64,000 bases of DNA from Camillea tinctor (Eukaryota; Ascomycota; Sordariomycetes; Xylariales; Xylariaceae): the NCBI GenBank assembly GCA_022578605.1, contig MU394055.1:872902-936901 (forward strand), in the 5' to 3' direction. The notes beneath the pieces were generated by a model. The model made no database searches. It was not told the DNA's origin and saw only the letters and a list, made by a program, of their open reading frames with translations. This document shows, piece after piece, positions 21,973 through 33,454 of this stretch. Both the position numbers and the translations under genes were made by a program. The number at the start of each line of letters is the position of its first letter. The stretch's first letter is position 1.

Positions 21973-23559
21973 TCATGACACCACAGCATCTTTACTTATA
22001 TTCTTCCTCTTGACCAACCTCACCCACCTCCTCCTCCTCCACTCGCCCCTCCGGCCCTCCCAATCATCGCCCTCCTCCCAGCTCGGACGCTTCTCGTATT
22101 CCTTCCCTTTCCCTTTTGCCCCAGTAGTGGTGTTTGCATTCGTATTATCCGCCGCGATACCGACGCGATCCGCGCGCTCGTCGTAGATATCGTAGACCCA
22201 CCTCTCGCCCTCGGTCTCGATCTCGACGCCGGTGATGATGCGCTCCTCGACCCACTCGCGGCTCCAGAGGTCGAGCGCCCACTTCTTCTCGCTCCACTCC
22301 CAGCCCTGGGGCGGGAGCACGTCCTCGAAGAAGCGCGTGCCCGAGGGGCGGTCGCCGGCGATGCGGGCCGGGGACAGGGGATCGTAGGGCGAAGGGGTGA
22401 AGAGCCACGACTCCCACTCGCCGCCGCCCGAGAGCCGCTGCAGCTCGAAGATCTCGACCTCACGGGTCTCGGGGGCGCTGTCGAGGATCACGTCGCGCTC
22501 GACCCAACGCCCGACCCAGCCCATGGCCGCCTCTTCCTGGGGCTGCACGTGGCGCTCGTGGGCGGCCTGGAGCTGGCGCTGGACGGCGGGATGACCGGAG
22601 CAGGTGACGCCCCAGCCGAGGGAGAGGAAGACGAGGCGCCAGGGCACGGCGTTGGCGGCGATGCTCATGAAGAGGCAGGCGACGACGAGGGCGACGAAGA
22701 GGGCGCTGCTGAGGGCCTCGTCGCTGAAGTTGGTGCGCGGCACCAGGAGCGCGATGACGGCGTCGTGCAGCTGGCTGAAGTCCTCCATGCAGTTCTGCAG
22801 GTCCCGCATGTTGCGAAAGAAATCCCGGCTGAGCTCCTTGGCCGGACGCACCTGCATGGCGGGCGCAAGGGGAGGCCCGTGAGGCGAGTACGGCATCATG
22901 AGGAGGGCCTGCTGCTGCTGCTCGTCGGACGGGTTGCCGTACTCGGCTGCTGGATGCCGCGCGATGAAGCTGGGCACTAGCACACCGATGAGGAGGATGG
23001 CCAGGGGCAGCAGAGGCAGCAAGTAGGGATCTAGACAAATAAAGGTGTAGACGGCGAGGAAGGAGAGGGTATGGGTGGGCTTCTTCCATGAGAGCACGCG
23101 GATGGCACGGGCCTGGAAGACGAAGACGACGCCGATACGGGCGTTGAAGCGGCGGAAGTTGTTGGACATGGTGGTCAGGTTGAAGTTGGGCTTCTCGGTG
23201 GTGCCGGGACTCGCGCTGTCGCCGTTCTTCTTCTGCGGCGAGGGCGAGTCATCCGGGAAGAACTCGCCGGTCATGTCATCGTCGGTGGGTACCACCTGGG
23301 CGAGCAGCTTCTCGACAAGCTGGTCTTGGAGCCGGGCCTTCTCCTTCAGAGCCGAGAAGCGCCCCCGGATACCACCGTGTTTCCGCCATGATCCCGGGGT
23401 TGTTTCTGCGTCAGACTGCTCCGAATCATGGCCAGTCGGTTGCTGTGAGTTCGCTGCTGTGGAGGAGGGAGTCCGGGAACCCTGGGTGGACTTGTTTAGG
23501 ATTATGGTCGGGATTGGGTCGTCACGGTTGACGAAGGCGTCGGCGGTAATATCTTCCAT
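21973..23559 (-). CDS. Peroxisomal membrane peroxin, Pex23/Pex24 (Pex28-32) family with dysferlin motifs
   Basis: An intronless 528-aa protein. The N-terminal 130 residues are polar and disordered. Next comes the conserved block NNFRRFNARIGVVFVFQARAIRVLSWKKPTHTLSFLAVYTFICLDPYLLPLLPLAILLIG, a membrane hairpin typical of the Pex24p family (PF06398). A second hydrophobic pair follows (SSALFVALVVACLFMSIAANAVPWRLVFLSLGWG). The C-terminal third carries the dysferlin pattern: VEIFELQRL, then WESWLFTPSPYDPLSPAR, GWEWSEKKWALDLWSREWVEE and a Trp/Arg-rich end (WEGRRGEWRRRRWVRLVKR). These proteins sit in ER and peroxisome membranes and control peroxisome number, size and contact sites. Which Pex number applies cannot be settled by eye. 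A possible reticulon-like role of the hairpins is inference. Confidence 0.85.
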   Translation of the reverse strand: MEDITADAFVNRDDPIPTIILNKSTQGSRTPSSTAANSQQPTGHDSEQSDAETTPGSWRKHGGIRGRFSALKEKARLQDQLVEKLLAQVVPTDDDMTGEFFPDDSPSPQKKNGDSASPGTTEKPNFNLTTMSNNFRRFNARIGVVFVFQARAIRVLSWKKPTHTLSFLAVYTFICLDPYLLPLLPLAILLIGVLVPSFIARHPAAEYGNPSDEQQQQALLMMPYSPHGPPLAPAMQVRPAKELSRDFFRNMRDLQNCMEDFSQLHDAVIALLVPRTNFSDEALSSALFVALVVACLFMSIAANAVPWRLVFLSLGWGVTCSGHPAVQRQLQAAHERHVQPQEEAAMGWVGRWVERDVILDSAPETREVEIFELQRLSGGGEWESWLFTPSPYDPLSPARIAGDRPSGTRFFEDVLPPQGWEWSEKKWALDLWSREWVEERIITGVEIETEGERWVYDIYDERADRVGIAADNTNANTTTGAKGKGKEYEKRPSWEEGDDWEGRRGEWRRRRWVRLVKRKNISKDAVVS

Positions 23560-24364
23560 CCCGTCTTGTTTATTAATCTTATTTGTATCATGTAGGGTTT
23601 AATGGCCTGTTTTATTCATTTACTTCCACGCCTCAGGTTCTGTGCTTGGGTAGAATACCCGGGGTGGAAGCAGTGGTAGCGAGCAGTGGTAGCGGTGGTT
23701 TCACGATGCGACGAAGGTTTTCTTTATATTAGGTTAAGGGTCGCATTGGGGGACTCGTCTAAAGTTGCCGCATCATGTAGGTCTACGGTGTATCGCTCGC
23801 GGAATGGATGGATGGATGAGAGACAGAGAGAATTTCACGACGATGGTGGTAGTGATGGTGGTGATGATGATGATGTTGAATGGGAGATGGATGATGGAGT
23901 TAAGGATTAAAATGGTGCTGTCTACTGGACAGGGTTAGGTGCTGTACCTACCTACTTACCTAACCTAGGTACTTAAACCTGGGTACTTAAAGGTGGTATC
24001 GGAATGGAGAGAGTTGACATCACATGCCAAAAAGTTTAAAAAATAAAAGTTAAAAAGGGTCTACATGTTGTACATGTAATCCGATTAGAAAGGTGCCAGT
24101 AGTAGTACAAAATGCGCTGAATGGGGCGCCCGCATTTACCTACAGTAGTGCGATGACTAGGGTGCTAATGCACCAACCTAGTACCTAAGCAAGCAGAATA
24201 GCGGGGTAAAGGTTGGTGGTTATCTATCAGCTCTAGGCTTATCGACAATTTTCTCAGAAGCAACTTTATGTATCAAATGATTATCCATTGCATTGAAAGT
24301 TCCCCCCAAAACAACTTCTAAGTTACAACTTACAACTTTATCTACCTACTCTAGAATAATCATA
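23560..24364. other. Divergent promoter region, peroxin / rrp4
   Basis: It holds a GATG/GGTGAT repeat tract around 23800-23890 and a cluster of ACCTACCTA/ACCTAGGTA words at 23945-23990. No gene is seen. The two divergent genes are unrelated in function, so shared control is only a possibility. Confidence 0.55.
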
Positions 24365-25516
24365 ATGGCCATTACGATATTGAAACCTCTGCCCCCGGCA
24401 AATACCCAAAATGCTGCTACAGCCTACAATTCCGACTCGGACTCGGACGGCGGTGTCGATCTCGAGGGCGATGTCTCCATGATGGCAACTGCATTGTCGT
24501 CGAAACCATCTCGACATGTTGGTGGGAAGGGTTATGACCAAGCCATTGTGACGCCTGGCGAGATAATAACCGAGGATTCCCAATGGATGCGGTATGTCTT
24601 CTTGTTCTTCTTCTTCATCTTCCTCTTCCTACCAACAAGAGAACCATAAAGCTAACTCCCACTCCTTAGCGGCCACGGCACCTACACCACCCCCGACCCC
24701 TACGCCATCGTCGCCTCCGTAGCCGGGACCCTCGTGAAAACCAACAAACTCCTCTCGGTGCGGCCCCTGCGCGCGCGCTACACCCCGGAGATCGGCGACC
24801 TGGTCATCGGGCGCATCACCGAAGTGCAGGCCCGCCGCTGGCGCGTGGACGTCGGGGCGTCCCTCCTCGCGCAGCTGCCGCTCAGCGCGGTCAACCTCCC
24901 CGGCGGCATCCAGCGGCGCCGCACCGAGACCGACGAGCTGCAGATCCGGACGTTCTTCAGCGAGGGCGACCTGCTGGTCGCCGAGGTGCAGCAGCTGCAC
25001 AACGACGGCGGCGCCGTCCTGCACACCCGCAGCCTCAAGTACGGCAAGCTGCGCAACGGGCTGTTCCTCGCCGTCAGCGGCACCGGCGGCGGCGGCGGCG
25101 TCGTGCGCGCCCGCCGCCAGGCCTTCACGCTCGACGCGGGCCGCGCCGCGAATGACAAGATCGACGTCGTGCTCGGCGTGAACGGGTATATCTGGATCAG
25201 CAAGCATGTCGAGGGCGAGGGCGCCGCCGCCGAGAGCGCGGGCCCCGGGATCACCCGCGTCGAGGAGAGCGTGGGCTTGAATGTGTATTCGAGCCAGAAC
25301 GACGCGATCGCCCCCGAGACGATGCGCGAGATCGCCCGCGTGCGCGGCGTTGTTGAGGCGCTCGTGCAGCACGGCACGCGCGTTGACGAGGATACCGTTA
25401 CTAGGGGATATAACGAGGCTGTTGAGATGGCACGCGGTGACGGCGATGGGCCTGATACTTTGTATTTGGGCGGTGAAAGGGGGAAGAGGTTGGTGGATGC
25501 GCTGAAGGGGAGATGA
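24365..25516 (+). CDS. rrp4: Exosome complex RNA-binding subunit Rrp4
   Basis: Two exons, 24365-24591 and 24670-25516, are joined in phase 2 (GTATGT donor, CCTTAG acceptor), giving 357 aa, close to yeast Rrp4. Rrp4 is a cap subunit of the nuclear and cytoplasmic RNA exosome, guiding RNA to the nuclease channel. Visible parts: an N-terminal exosome strand region ([21 protein letters not shown], split by the intron), an S1 domain (about 100-190; [33 protein letters not shown]), a KH-like domain with the signature [16 protein letters not shown], and a helical C-terminus. The intron falls exactly at the conserved MR|GHGTY join, which fixes the splice. Exon 2 is very GC-rich (Arg/Ala/Gly wobble G or C), unlike exon 1. 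Confidence 0.93.
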
Positions 25517-26641
25517 CGGGAAAAAAAAAGGGGAGGGCATATCTAGAGGGTGAAGAAAAAAAAGGAGAGGAAGAGATTATGATAATTAATTGATACCAAA
25601 TGGGACGCGCATATTTCTTTTGTTGCATTAACGATAAAAGGGGTAGATAGGTTGAGGAAGTATAATGGAAAATTACCTTGGTACAGAATAGAAAAAGTAA
25701 AGGGAGGGTGGATGGATATTTCAAGAAAATGCATTAAGAATCCCGTACCTATTTTTACTATGACTACCCACTCAGGGGCTCTCTCTCTTAAGATTCTCAC
25801 ATTATCATAGATGATGGATTTTTCTTTCTTTCAATACTGATTGCCTCCACATTGCTTCGAGTAGCACAGGTTATGGTATAGGCTATATATATATCTCCCC
25901 TGAGAGTCGCCTCTCTTTCCTTTATTTCCCCCTCTTCTTCCGTCATTAGGTTTCATTTCATCTCGTCCGCCAGAATCAAACTTGAGATAAGTATATTACA
26001 TGAATGAGAAATGAATATGCGTAACAATTTTTCTTAAAGACGAAAAAGGGGGCGGGTTTGGTGTGGTTCTTCTTGCTTCGTTTATGTCGCATTTTGGTAT
26101 ATCATGCAAGATGCTTTCAAATACAGAGTAGTAATAACAATGCCCCCTCCTCCCCCTCCCTTGGGCAGCAAATGGTTGACATAAGGAAATAATGATGTAG
26201 AATTCGTGTATATACATGTAGTAGGCATGTGAATGTGGGATGATTTATAATGCATTTTGTTTCGCTTGCTTGCTTGTGGTCTCTCCCTCTCTACCCCCCC
26301 GGTAACAATATATTCCATGTGTAGATATACTTCGTTTTCGGTGTGTTCATAGACTCAGAGGACGTAAGTTGTGCCTGATGACCTCGCTCTAATATACCTC
26401 CCCTTTAGTCTCAAGAACCTAGACCCAAGCCTAGGTTAAAAGAGACAGAAAGAAAAGGGGAGAAGGCTAGGAATGTGGTTCTGAGTCTAGAGCTTGGCTG
26501 TGGAGAAATCTCAGTGACCGCTGACGCGAGAGCCAAAGATACGGAAAATCGGAGTTTGAAGACAAAAAAAAAGGGGGAAAGAGGGAAAAATGAAATATCC
26601 ATCATGAAAAATGGGTAGAGTGAACATGTATGAAAAATCTA
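25517..26641. other. Convergent intergenic region
   Basis: It lies between the stops of rrp4 and the aldehyde dehydrogenase. Purine tracts are present near 25527-25575 and pyrimidine-rich DNA near 25910-25945. No gene is seen; frames open at 26000-26320 are compositional. Confidence 0.55.
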
Positions 26642-26875
26642 TCACAGGGACTTGTACTGGTGGTACTGGAGTAGGGCGCCGACTCCCGCGGCGGCGACGG
26701 CGCCCCAGCGGAGCAACGCACCTTTGGCGGAGGAGCCGCCGAGACTGAACACCATCCTGTGATATGGGAGTCAGTAACTTGTCATAGCAGGAAACCCCTC
26801 CTTTCCTCCTTGAAAACACATTGCAATCTCGTTGTTAAGCTTCTCATCAGGAGATAAGACAACCGAACCTTCTCC

Positions 26876-26928
<53 letters not shown>

Positions 26929-28725
26929 NNNNNNNNNNCCTTTCCCCCATTAAAAACAAATCGACCCCGGTTTTTTAGCTGATCAAAAGGTGTTAATACC
27001 CACCCCCCATCCCCCCCCCCCCCCCCCCCCCCCCCCCCCTTTTCTTTTCACGTCTCCGCCTCCCCCTTCCGCATGAGAAAAGGACTTACTCACCACAGCC
27101 AGTAGCCCAGGCCCCGGATAGGTCTTCCCTCGCGGTCGAAGTCGGGCTTCATGCTCTGCAGCCAGACGAAGAGCTTGAAGTCGAAGGGCGAGTGCGGCGG
27201 GTAGCGCGAGCGCAGCAGCGACTCCATCCACGAGGGCGTGGCGACCACGGTGCGCCGGTGCGTGAAGCAGTCGAACGACGCGCGGCCGTGGTACGACCCC
27301 GTGCCCGACTCGCCGACGCCGCCGAAGGGCAGGGTCGACACCGCACCGTGCATGTACGAGTCGTTGATGGTGGCGCCGCCCGAGGTGATGCGGTTGAGGA
27401 CTATGAGGACGGGTTAGTATCTAAGTGAACTTCTCTTTGTTTGTCTTTCTTCAAAATCTCTCCCTTTTGTTCCGAGGGGTTTTGTTCTTTAGGGGGGCAG
27501 GAGGGGAAAGAAAGAGGTGGAAAGGGGTAGATGGGAACTCACTCTTCTCATTTTCCTCCTTGCTGCCAAACGTCACAACCGTCAGCGGGGTCGGATCGAC
27601 CGAGTTCGCCACCTTGATAGCCTCGTCGAGGTCGTCGTAGGGCAGAATCGACCAGATGGGGCCGAAGGACTCCTCCTGCATCATGGAGTCGTCGATCGAG
27701 TCGACGAGCACGGCGGTGGGGGCGATGAACAGGTCGTCGCGGTCGTTCTCGCCGCCCATGACGATCTTGCCCCTCGTGTTGTCGAGCATCTTCTTGATGC
27801 GGTCGAACTGGCGCTCGTTGACGATGCGGGCGTAGTCGGGGCTGGCCTGCGCGCCCTGGGGGTAGAACTCGCGCGTCGTCGCGTTGAGGGCCGCGACGAA
27901 GCCGTCGACCACGGACCGGTGCACCAGCACGTAGTTGTGCGACATGCACACCTGGCCGGCGTTGAGGGTCTTGCCCCACATGAGCCGGCGCGCGGCCAGC
28001 TTGAGGTCCGCCGCGGGCGTCACGAAGGCCGGGTTGCGCCCGCCCAGCTCGAGCGTCACGGGGGTCAGGGTCTCGGCCGCCTTGCGCGAGATGATGCGCG
28101 CGATGGCCGACCCGCCCGTGTAGAAGATCTTGTCCCACTTCTCCTCCAGCAGCGCCGTCGTCTCGGGCACCGCGCCGTTGACCACCGCGAAGCACGTCGT
28201 GTCCAGGTAGTTCTCCACCAGCTGCTTCAGGACCATGGCCGTGGCCGGGGCGCTCTCGGACGGCTTGATGATGGCGGTGCAGCCCGCGGCGATGGCGCCG
28301 ATGAAGGGCGCCAGGTTCAGCATCACGGGGAAGTTGTAGGGGCCGATGATCAGGGCGCTGCCCAGGGGCTCCTTCTTGATGCGCGGCCGGAGAGGGGCGA
28401 AGCTCAGGGGGTAGTCCAGGTCCTTGTCATCCTTCACCCACGTCTTCAGCTTCTTGAGAGTAAGCTGCAGATCAGAGGACGTGTGCGTGATCTCGGAGAA
28501 TATGGCCTCGTTCCAGGCCTTGTTAAGGTCCTTCTTCAGGGCCGCCTGGAGAAGCTCGGAATAGTCCTGTATACCCCACCACAGCTTGCGCAGCTGGACC
28601 AGACGCCACTCGACATCTTTCGTCTTCTGGGACCGAAACGACTCGCGGAGGGTGGCAGCTATCTTGGGGATTTCCTCCAGCGGAGTGGGCTCAAAAGGGG
28701 GAATTGTGAGCTCAGGTTTAGTCAT
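26642..28725 (-). CDS. hfd1: Fatty aldehyde dehydrogenase (class 3 ALDH), tail-anchored
   Basis: Three exons, 27543-28725, 27094-27400 and 26642-26756, have phases 1 and 2 and give 534 aa, close to yeast Hfd1. It oxidises long-chain fatty aldehydes to acids using NAD(P)+; yeast Hfd1 also serves coenzyme Q and sphingolipid breakdown at the mitochondrial surface and ER. Visible sites: GPYNFP with the oxyanion Asn131, the cofactor loop FYTGGSAIAR (201-210), general base Glu226 in TLELGGRNP, and nucleophile Cys260 in LNAGQVCMSHN. GGATIND, LPFGGVGESGTGSYHG and DCFTHRRTVV follow near the C-terminus, typical of class 3. The last exon encodes a hydrophobic segment (about 509-526), the C-terminal membrane anchor. 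Intron 2 contains the assembly gap, so its true length is unknown, but the exons on both sides join in frame. Confidence 0.92.
26878..26938. other. 50-G homopolymer and 10-N assembly gap
   Basis: A run of 50 G (26878-26927), one T and ten N lie within intron 2 of the aldehyde dehydrogenase. Homopolymer stalling is the likely cause of the gap. The true sequence length here is not known. Confidence 0.95.
27011..27039. repeat. 29-C homopolymer
   Basis: It lies 72 nt beyond the N gap in the same intron, in the opposite base sense to the G run. The pairing of a G run and a C run around a gap may be real or an assembly artefact. Confidence 0.8.
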
Positions 28726-31240
28726 TATGGCTAATTATTGTTGATTATTGATGATCTATGAGAGGGAGTTAGAGACGAAGTTGGGGAGACGTAATGCTCA
28801 AAGATGCGTTGTTGTTTATGATGATGATGAAGTGGCAAGAATGGGAGGCAAGAAGAAAAAAAAGAAAAAGGAGAAAACAAAAGGTGATGAGACAAGTAAA
28901 ACAAAACTACAAGAAGCCAATAAATTCAGGATACCACTTTTCATACGCTTCAAGAGAAATCCATTAAAATCAGAAAAGAGTAAGAACAGGCCGGAGAGGT
29001 TACGAATGAAACATCAGACTAGATAGAAAAGGTGGATGGCACTAGAGGAATAGTTAAATGGTGAAATGGGGATTAATGTTGTTGACCCTTGTGTATAAGC
29101 GATAAAGTCGCGGTGGGAACCCGGGGTGGGAACACGCCGGGCATGGGCTAAACCCATGAAGTTGTCGCAGCCGAGATTGAGGAATAGCGTTGTTGCCTCG
29201 GAGCTTCCCTTCCCTCTCTCTCTCTCCACTCGGACGATCATACAAAAAATGTGATCGGAGAAGATCCGCATTGATAGTAGCTCATGTATAAAAGTTATAC
29301 ATCAAGAAAGGGGGGGAGGGGGGGAAGAGAGGGGGATGTTGTTTAGGTGAGGGTATGTGATGTAGTACTATGTAGTTGTAGTGTAGTAGTAAACCGAGGC
29401 TCAAAACTTTTAACTAAGAAGAAAAAAGAAAATCCAGTTTGTTAGTAAACGCCACACATACATTGTAGGTGTTGAGGATGTCTTGGCTTCAAGTTGGTAC
29501 ATATAAGTCATGTAACTTATCTATGTACTTTACGTAGTCGGGATCCGCGGGATTGATTTATTCAGTTTGAGTGGAAGAAAAATAAAATAAACTATAAGTA
29601 GGTACTTATTGTATAGTGGTTTATTATTTTTTCTTCTTCCCTTTCTTTTAGCAGTATTTATATTCTACAAGTAAGACAGGAGTTTTAGGTGTTGTGTTGT
29701 GATGTTTTTGTGGTGTGTCATGATATGTACATAGATGTTCTGTAAACAACACTCAGTTGTTCATGAATCGAAAAAAAGGAGAGAGATACTGATATATATC
29801 TGATACACAATCGACTAACCACAGACATAACTTTATTGATATACCTGTATACTTTGCTATGAATTATATGAGTTGATATCAACCTTGCATTAAAGGGATC
29901 ACTAAAACCTCCGTTAATTTTGTACACGGACTAGTTGCAGCCAAACCAAATACGTATAAGGCGTTCGGCACTCCGTAGTACAAGTTTTAGTGTAATTAAC
30001 TAAATCATCGTTCTTGGTACACATACGTACACGTGTACTAGGTACCTACCTATGACTATAGAACTATACATGTGTATGTGTGTGCTACTACTAGGTAAGT
30101 AGTATCTTGAACATCGATTATCAACCTAGTTGCCTAGGTACATAAAGCTAAGATCGGTGTAGATGTAGGTACGGAGTTTACTACTATTTATACGCAAGAC
30201 CGGAGTACCACATATACATTAACTTCAGGCGGTGCATTGGTAAACCCAAACCCGCGCCACCGGCCTCTTCTGATTGGGTACTAAGGTTCGCTGTGCCTCT
30301 TTCCTCTTTCTAGCCAGCACCTAGGCATGCATTGTGTGTTCAAAAGGGTCCAGCTTGCCCGGTTTGATACATACTTACTTAAGTAGGTAGGTATACTAGA
30401 TTAGGCTCTGTATCGGGAAGTCCAGTCCCCAGGACCCTGATCGTTAAATCAAGTTGTTGATGTATTGACGTAACCTATATGAAGACTTATATTGTTACAG
30501 GAGCTGACTAACCTAATAAAATGGATGTCGCGTGTGGCATTTCCCACAATGCTACAACACTATAACCTATTGAATAGCATTGTAGAAGAAATGGGGAATG
30601 GTACTAACCACACTAGAAAGAAGCGGGAAGAATAGAAAAAGTCGATTAATTATGATGTGCTCGCTTTGTTCCTGCTTTGTTCCTGCTGGGAGGTGACTGA
30701 TCATATTACAATTAACCGTCTAGTGCAGGTCAGTACGGCCTGTACGGTCTGTACGGTCTAGGCTGCTTGGGCTAACAGGGAATAATACTTTTTTAGTTAC
30801 AGGGTGCAGTCAATTGGAATTGGAGGTGCAGACTTACTGACTTGAGCCAAGACCGAGGGACGGGTACGGATGGTCTTTTGGTCCGAAACAGCTGTTGAGC
30901 AGTTGTCCATGCATGTGCTGTTATACGCTGTACGGAGTAATGTTGTTATCTTATCGATAATGATTCTCGCTACTAGAGACCCGCTATTATGTACTGCGAT
31001 ACACCAAAAAGTTTGTAATCCCAAAAAATATACTTTCCACCCCCACTTCTTTTAGGTCCCTCCTTTTTTCTTTTTCTTTTTCTTTTTTTTTCTTCTCCTC
31101 TTTGCGATCGTGTAGAGTCAACAATATCTTTCCCTCAACCCCCCCAAACTCATCAACCACTCCCATTCAGGCGCAGGATTTAACTTCTTTGCGTTCTCAA
31201 CTACCATCATCCTCGTCATCATCTTCACCAATCAATAGCA
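28726..31240. other. Divergent promoter region, hfd1 / eL22
   Basis: About 2.5 kb without a credible gene. It is AT-rich in the middle (29380-30220), with many TAGGTACCTA-type words around 30040-30170 and 30385-30400. A pyrimidine tract at 31057-31103 precedes eL22. Confidence 0.55.
31057..31103 (+). promoter_or_regulatory. Pyrimidine tract upstream of eL22
   Basis: A nearly pure T/C run lies about 140 nt before the eL22 ATG. Strong CT tracts near the start are usual for fungal ribosomal protein genes. Confidence 0.5.
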
Positions 31241-31868
31241 ATGGCTCCCCAGACAGTATGTACCATCACCACTTGACATCGCTTTGCTGTTGGCCCAGTC
31301 TCTCTCTTCTTCTGTGGCATTTATTCCCCCAAGTGAGACGATGGCGTGAAGCAGTAGGCTAAGGTCAATTTTTTCTCTATCATGTAGAAGCGATCCGGCA
31401 AGGCTGCCAAGACGACGAAGAAGGTAAGTGAAGAAAAAGAATTCTATCATTCTATTTCACTTCACTTTATGCTCACCCTCAACTCCAGTTCGTCATCAAC
31501 GCTCAGCAGCCCGCTAGCGACAAGATCTTCGACACCGCTGCCTTCGAGAAGTTCCTCCAGGACAAGATCAAGGTTGATGGCCGTGTCGGCAACCTCGGTG
31601 ACACCATTGTCATCAAGCAGGCCGGTGAGGGCAAGATCGAGATCACTGCCCACAACGAGCTCTCTGGTCGCTACCTCAAGTACCTGTATGCTTTCTTCTT
31701 CTCTCTATATGATACTGTATCTGGGCTGACAACTTCTAAAGGACCAAGAAGTTCCTCAAGAAGATGCAGCTTCGTGACTGGCTCCGTGTCGTCTCTACCT
31801 CCAAGGGGGTGTACGAGCTCAAGTTCTTCAACGTGGTCAACGACGAGGCCGACGATGATGACGAGTAA
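31241..31868 (+). CDS. rpl22: 60S ribosomal protein L22 (eL22)
   Basis: Four exons, 31241-31255, 31388-31423, 31489-31685 and 31742-31868, join with all phases closed and give 124 aa. The first exon encodes only MAPQT and the second a basic stretch ([12 protein letters not shown]). The eL22 core follows: [23 protein letters not shown], then [41 protein letters not shown], and the acidic end NDEADDDDE usual for this protein. eL22 is a component of the large subunit near the exit tunnel. The intron-rich 5' end with a tiny first exon is typical of fungal ribosomal protein genes. Length and sequence leave little doubt. Confidence 0.96.
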
Positions 31869-32241
31869 ATACTCGCATAGTGGCAAATGGGTCATGGGTA
31901 TTCGGGAAAATAGGGGTGTATGGACTTGGTATAGGACAGGCACAGGCATAGGCTAGGCACAGGTACAGGCACTCTCACGAGGCACCTCCGAAATAGACTC
32001 GGGCACCCACCAATGGATTCCGCCATGGCGATGAAACCAAAACCATACTCTCTCTTGTCTAACCGTTATGCTACTCTATGTGAATTCTCTATGCGTAAGC
32101 TCATTATGACTTGACTTGCTTTCCCCGTTTTCTCCCTCTCTTCAGGCCTCTTACCCCTATATGTACAATAATATGTAAATATGTAGGTTGTAGAAATGTT
32201 GTACATATGTAAGGGGAACGCTACCATAGTATGTCCTCCCT
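31869..32241. other. Convergent intergenic region
   Basis: 373 bp between two stops. It holds a short GGCACAGGTACAGGCA repeat at about 31937-31970 and several ATGTA repeats near 32158-32215 that may serve as 3'-end signals. No gene. Confidence 0.6.
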
Positions 32242-33454
32242 TCAAGGCAATGATCTCATAACACCTTCAAATGCCACCAGCGCCATAGCATTGGCCGGAA
32301 ACGCCCTCAGGAAGCAAGGCACGAACCCCCTCCAATACCCCTTAGCCCCACCCTCCGCGTACACAGCCTGCGCAGCCTGCCACCAGCTCCTATACCTAGG
32401 CGTCCCATCGCCGAGCCGCCCGCCGAGAGGATCGGTCATGATGCGCTGCTTGACGACATCGCTCGGGTAGCTCGTAATCCAGAAGATCTGGGCGCTCAGC
32501 CCGCCGGCCCAGAAGTTCACCGCCGGCGCGCTCAGCGCCGTGCGCTCCCGCAGCACCCGCGAAAGCACGTCGTACGACCCCCACCAGAAGAAGAAGAACG
32601 AGCGGAAGAACAGCGTGGCCCCCAGCCCCTTGTACACGCCGCGCGCGCCGTGCGCGCCGTACAGCTTGCGCACGCAGTCCACGGGCCCCGAGTAGAGCCT
32701 CTCGGACTTGCGCGCCGCGTACTGGATCTGCAGCCGCGCCTTCACGTGCTCGACGGGCGCGGCGACGAAGCTCACCGTCAGCCCCGCGAGCACGCCCGCG
32801 AGCCCGTGGCCCCAGCTCGGGAGATAAGGCGATGAGCCGGGGGACGCCGGCTGCACGTCCCCGAACACCCGCTCCCCTAGCACCCCCCGGTACACCGTCA
32901 GGCTCCCCAGCATCACTGAGTCCATGAACATCCACCCCACCAGCGGCGGCGTCGCGCCCTTGTACAGCCCCCGCACCCCTTCGTGCCGCAGCGTCTGCGC
33001 GACGCACGAGATCGGCCCGCGGAAGCGGGTCGGGTCCGTGGTTTGCAGGCGCACTTTTATGGTGTCGAAGGGGTGGCCGACTGTGAAGGGGGTTAGCTTG
33101 GTGTTATGACGGGGTTGTGTGTATAGGTATATGGTTGAGATTGTTTCTCCTTTGGATGTCTACTTCCCCCTTTTTTTATACTCATGGTGGCTTGCGTTGT
33201 AGAGTAGGTAGGGAGGTAGATGTGTATAAGAGAGGGAGATGTGACAGGAGATGAGAGAGAGAGAGAGAGAGATAAAGGGGGGAGAAGTAAACTAGACAGG
33301 TGGGATGTGTAAGAGGGAGATATCTCAGAAAACTATTCAACATACCTGATAGCTTGGCGATCCCGGAGAACACACCGGCTACGAACCCTTTGTAGTTCTT
33401 GTTGCTGCTGGCCATGACCAGTTCGGCTGACTTCTGCCCCTGGACAGCTGCCAT
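32242..33454 (-). CDS. Mitochondrial carrier family (SLC25) protein
   Basis: Two exons, 33346-33454 and 32242-33080, are joined in phase 1 (GTATGT donor, TTCACAG acceptor), giving 315 aa. Three carrier repeats are complete. Their signature motifs are HPFDTIKVRLQ (starting about residue 38), APVEHVKARLQ and YPSDVVKQRIM, each followed by a GxxxGxYKG-like segment: GVRGLYKGATPPLVG, GARGVYKGLGATLFF and GAKGYWRGFVPCFLR. It should sit in the inner mitochondrial membrane and exchange small metabolites. The second repeat has PVEHVK in place of PxD, as in several carnitine, amino-acid and YMC-like carriers. I cannot name the substrate from sequence alone. The N-terminal 22 residues (MAAVQGQKSAELVMASSNKNYK) precede the first helix. 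The intron is long for this window (265 nt) and contains a GA microsatellite. Confidence 0.88.
33253..33272. repeat. (GA)10 microsatellite in carrier intron
   Basis: Ten GA units lie within the single intron of the mitochondrial carrier gene. Confidence 0.85.

Noticed and set aside
27517..28734. 405-codon + strand frame opposite the aldehyde dehydrogenase
   Set aside because: Antisense shadow of a GC-rich gene; no domain, Val/Arg/Gly-rich.
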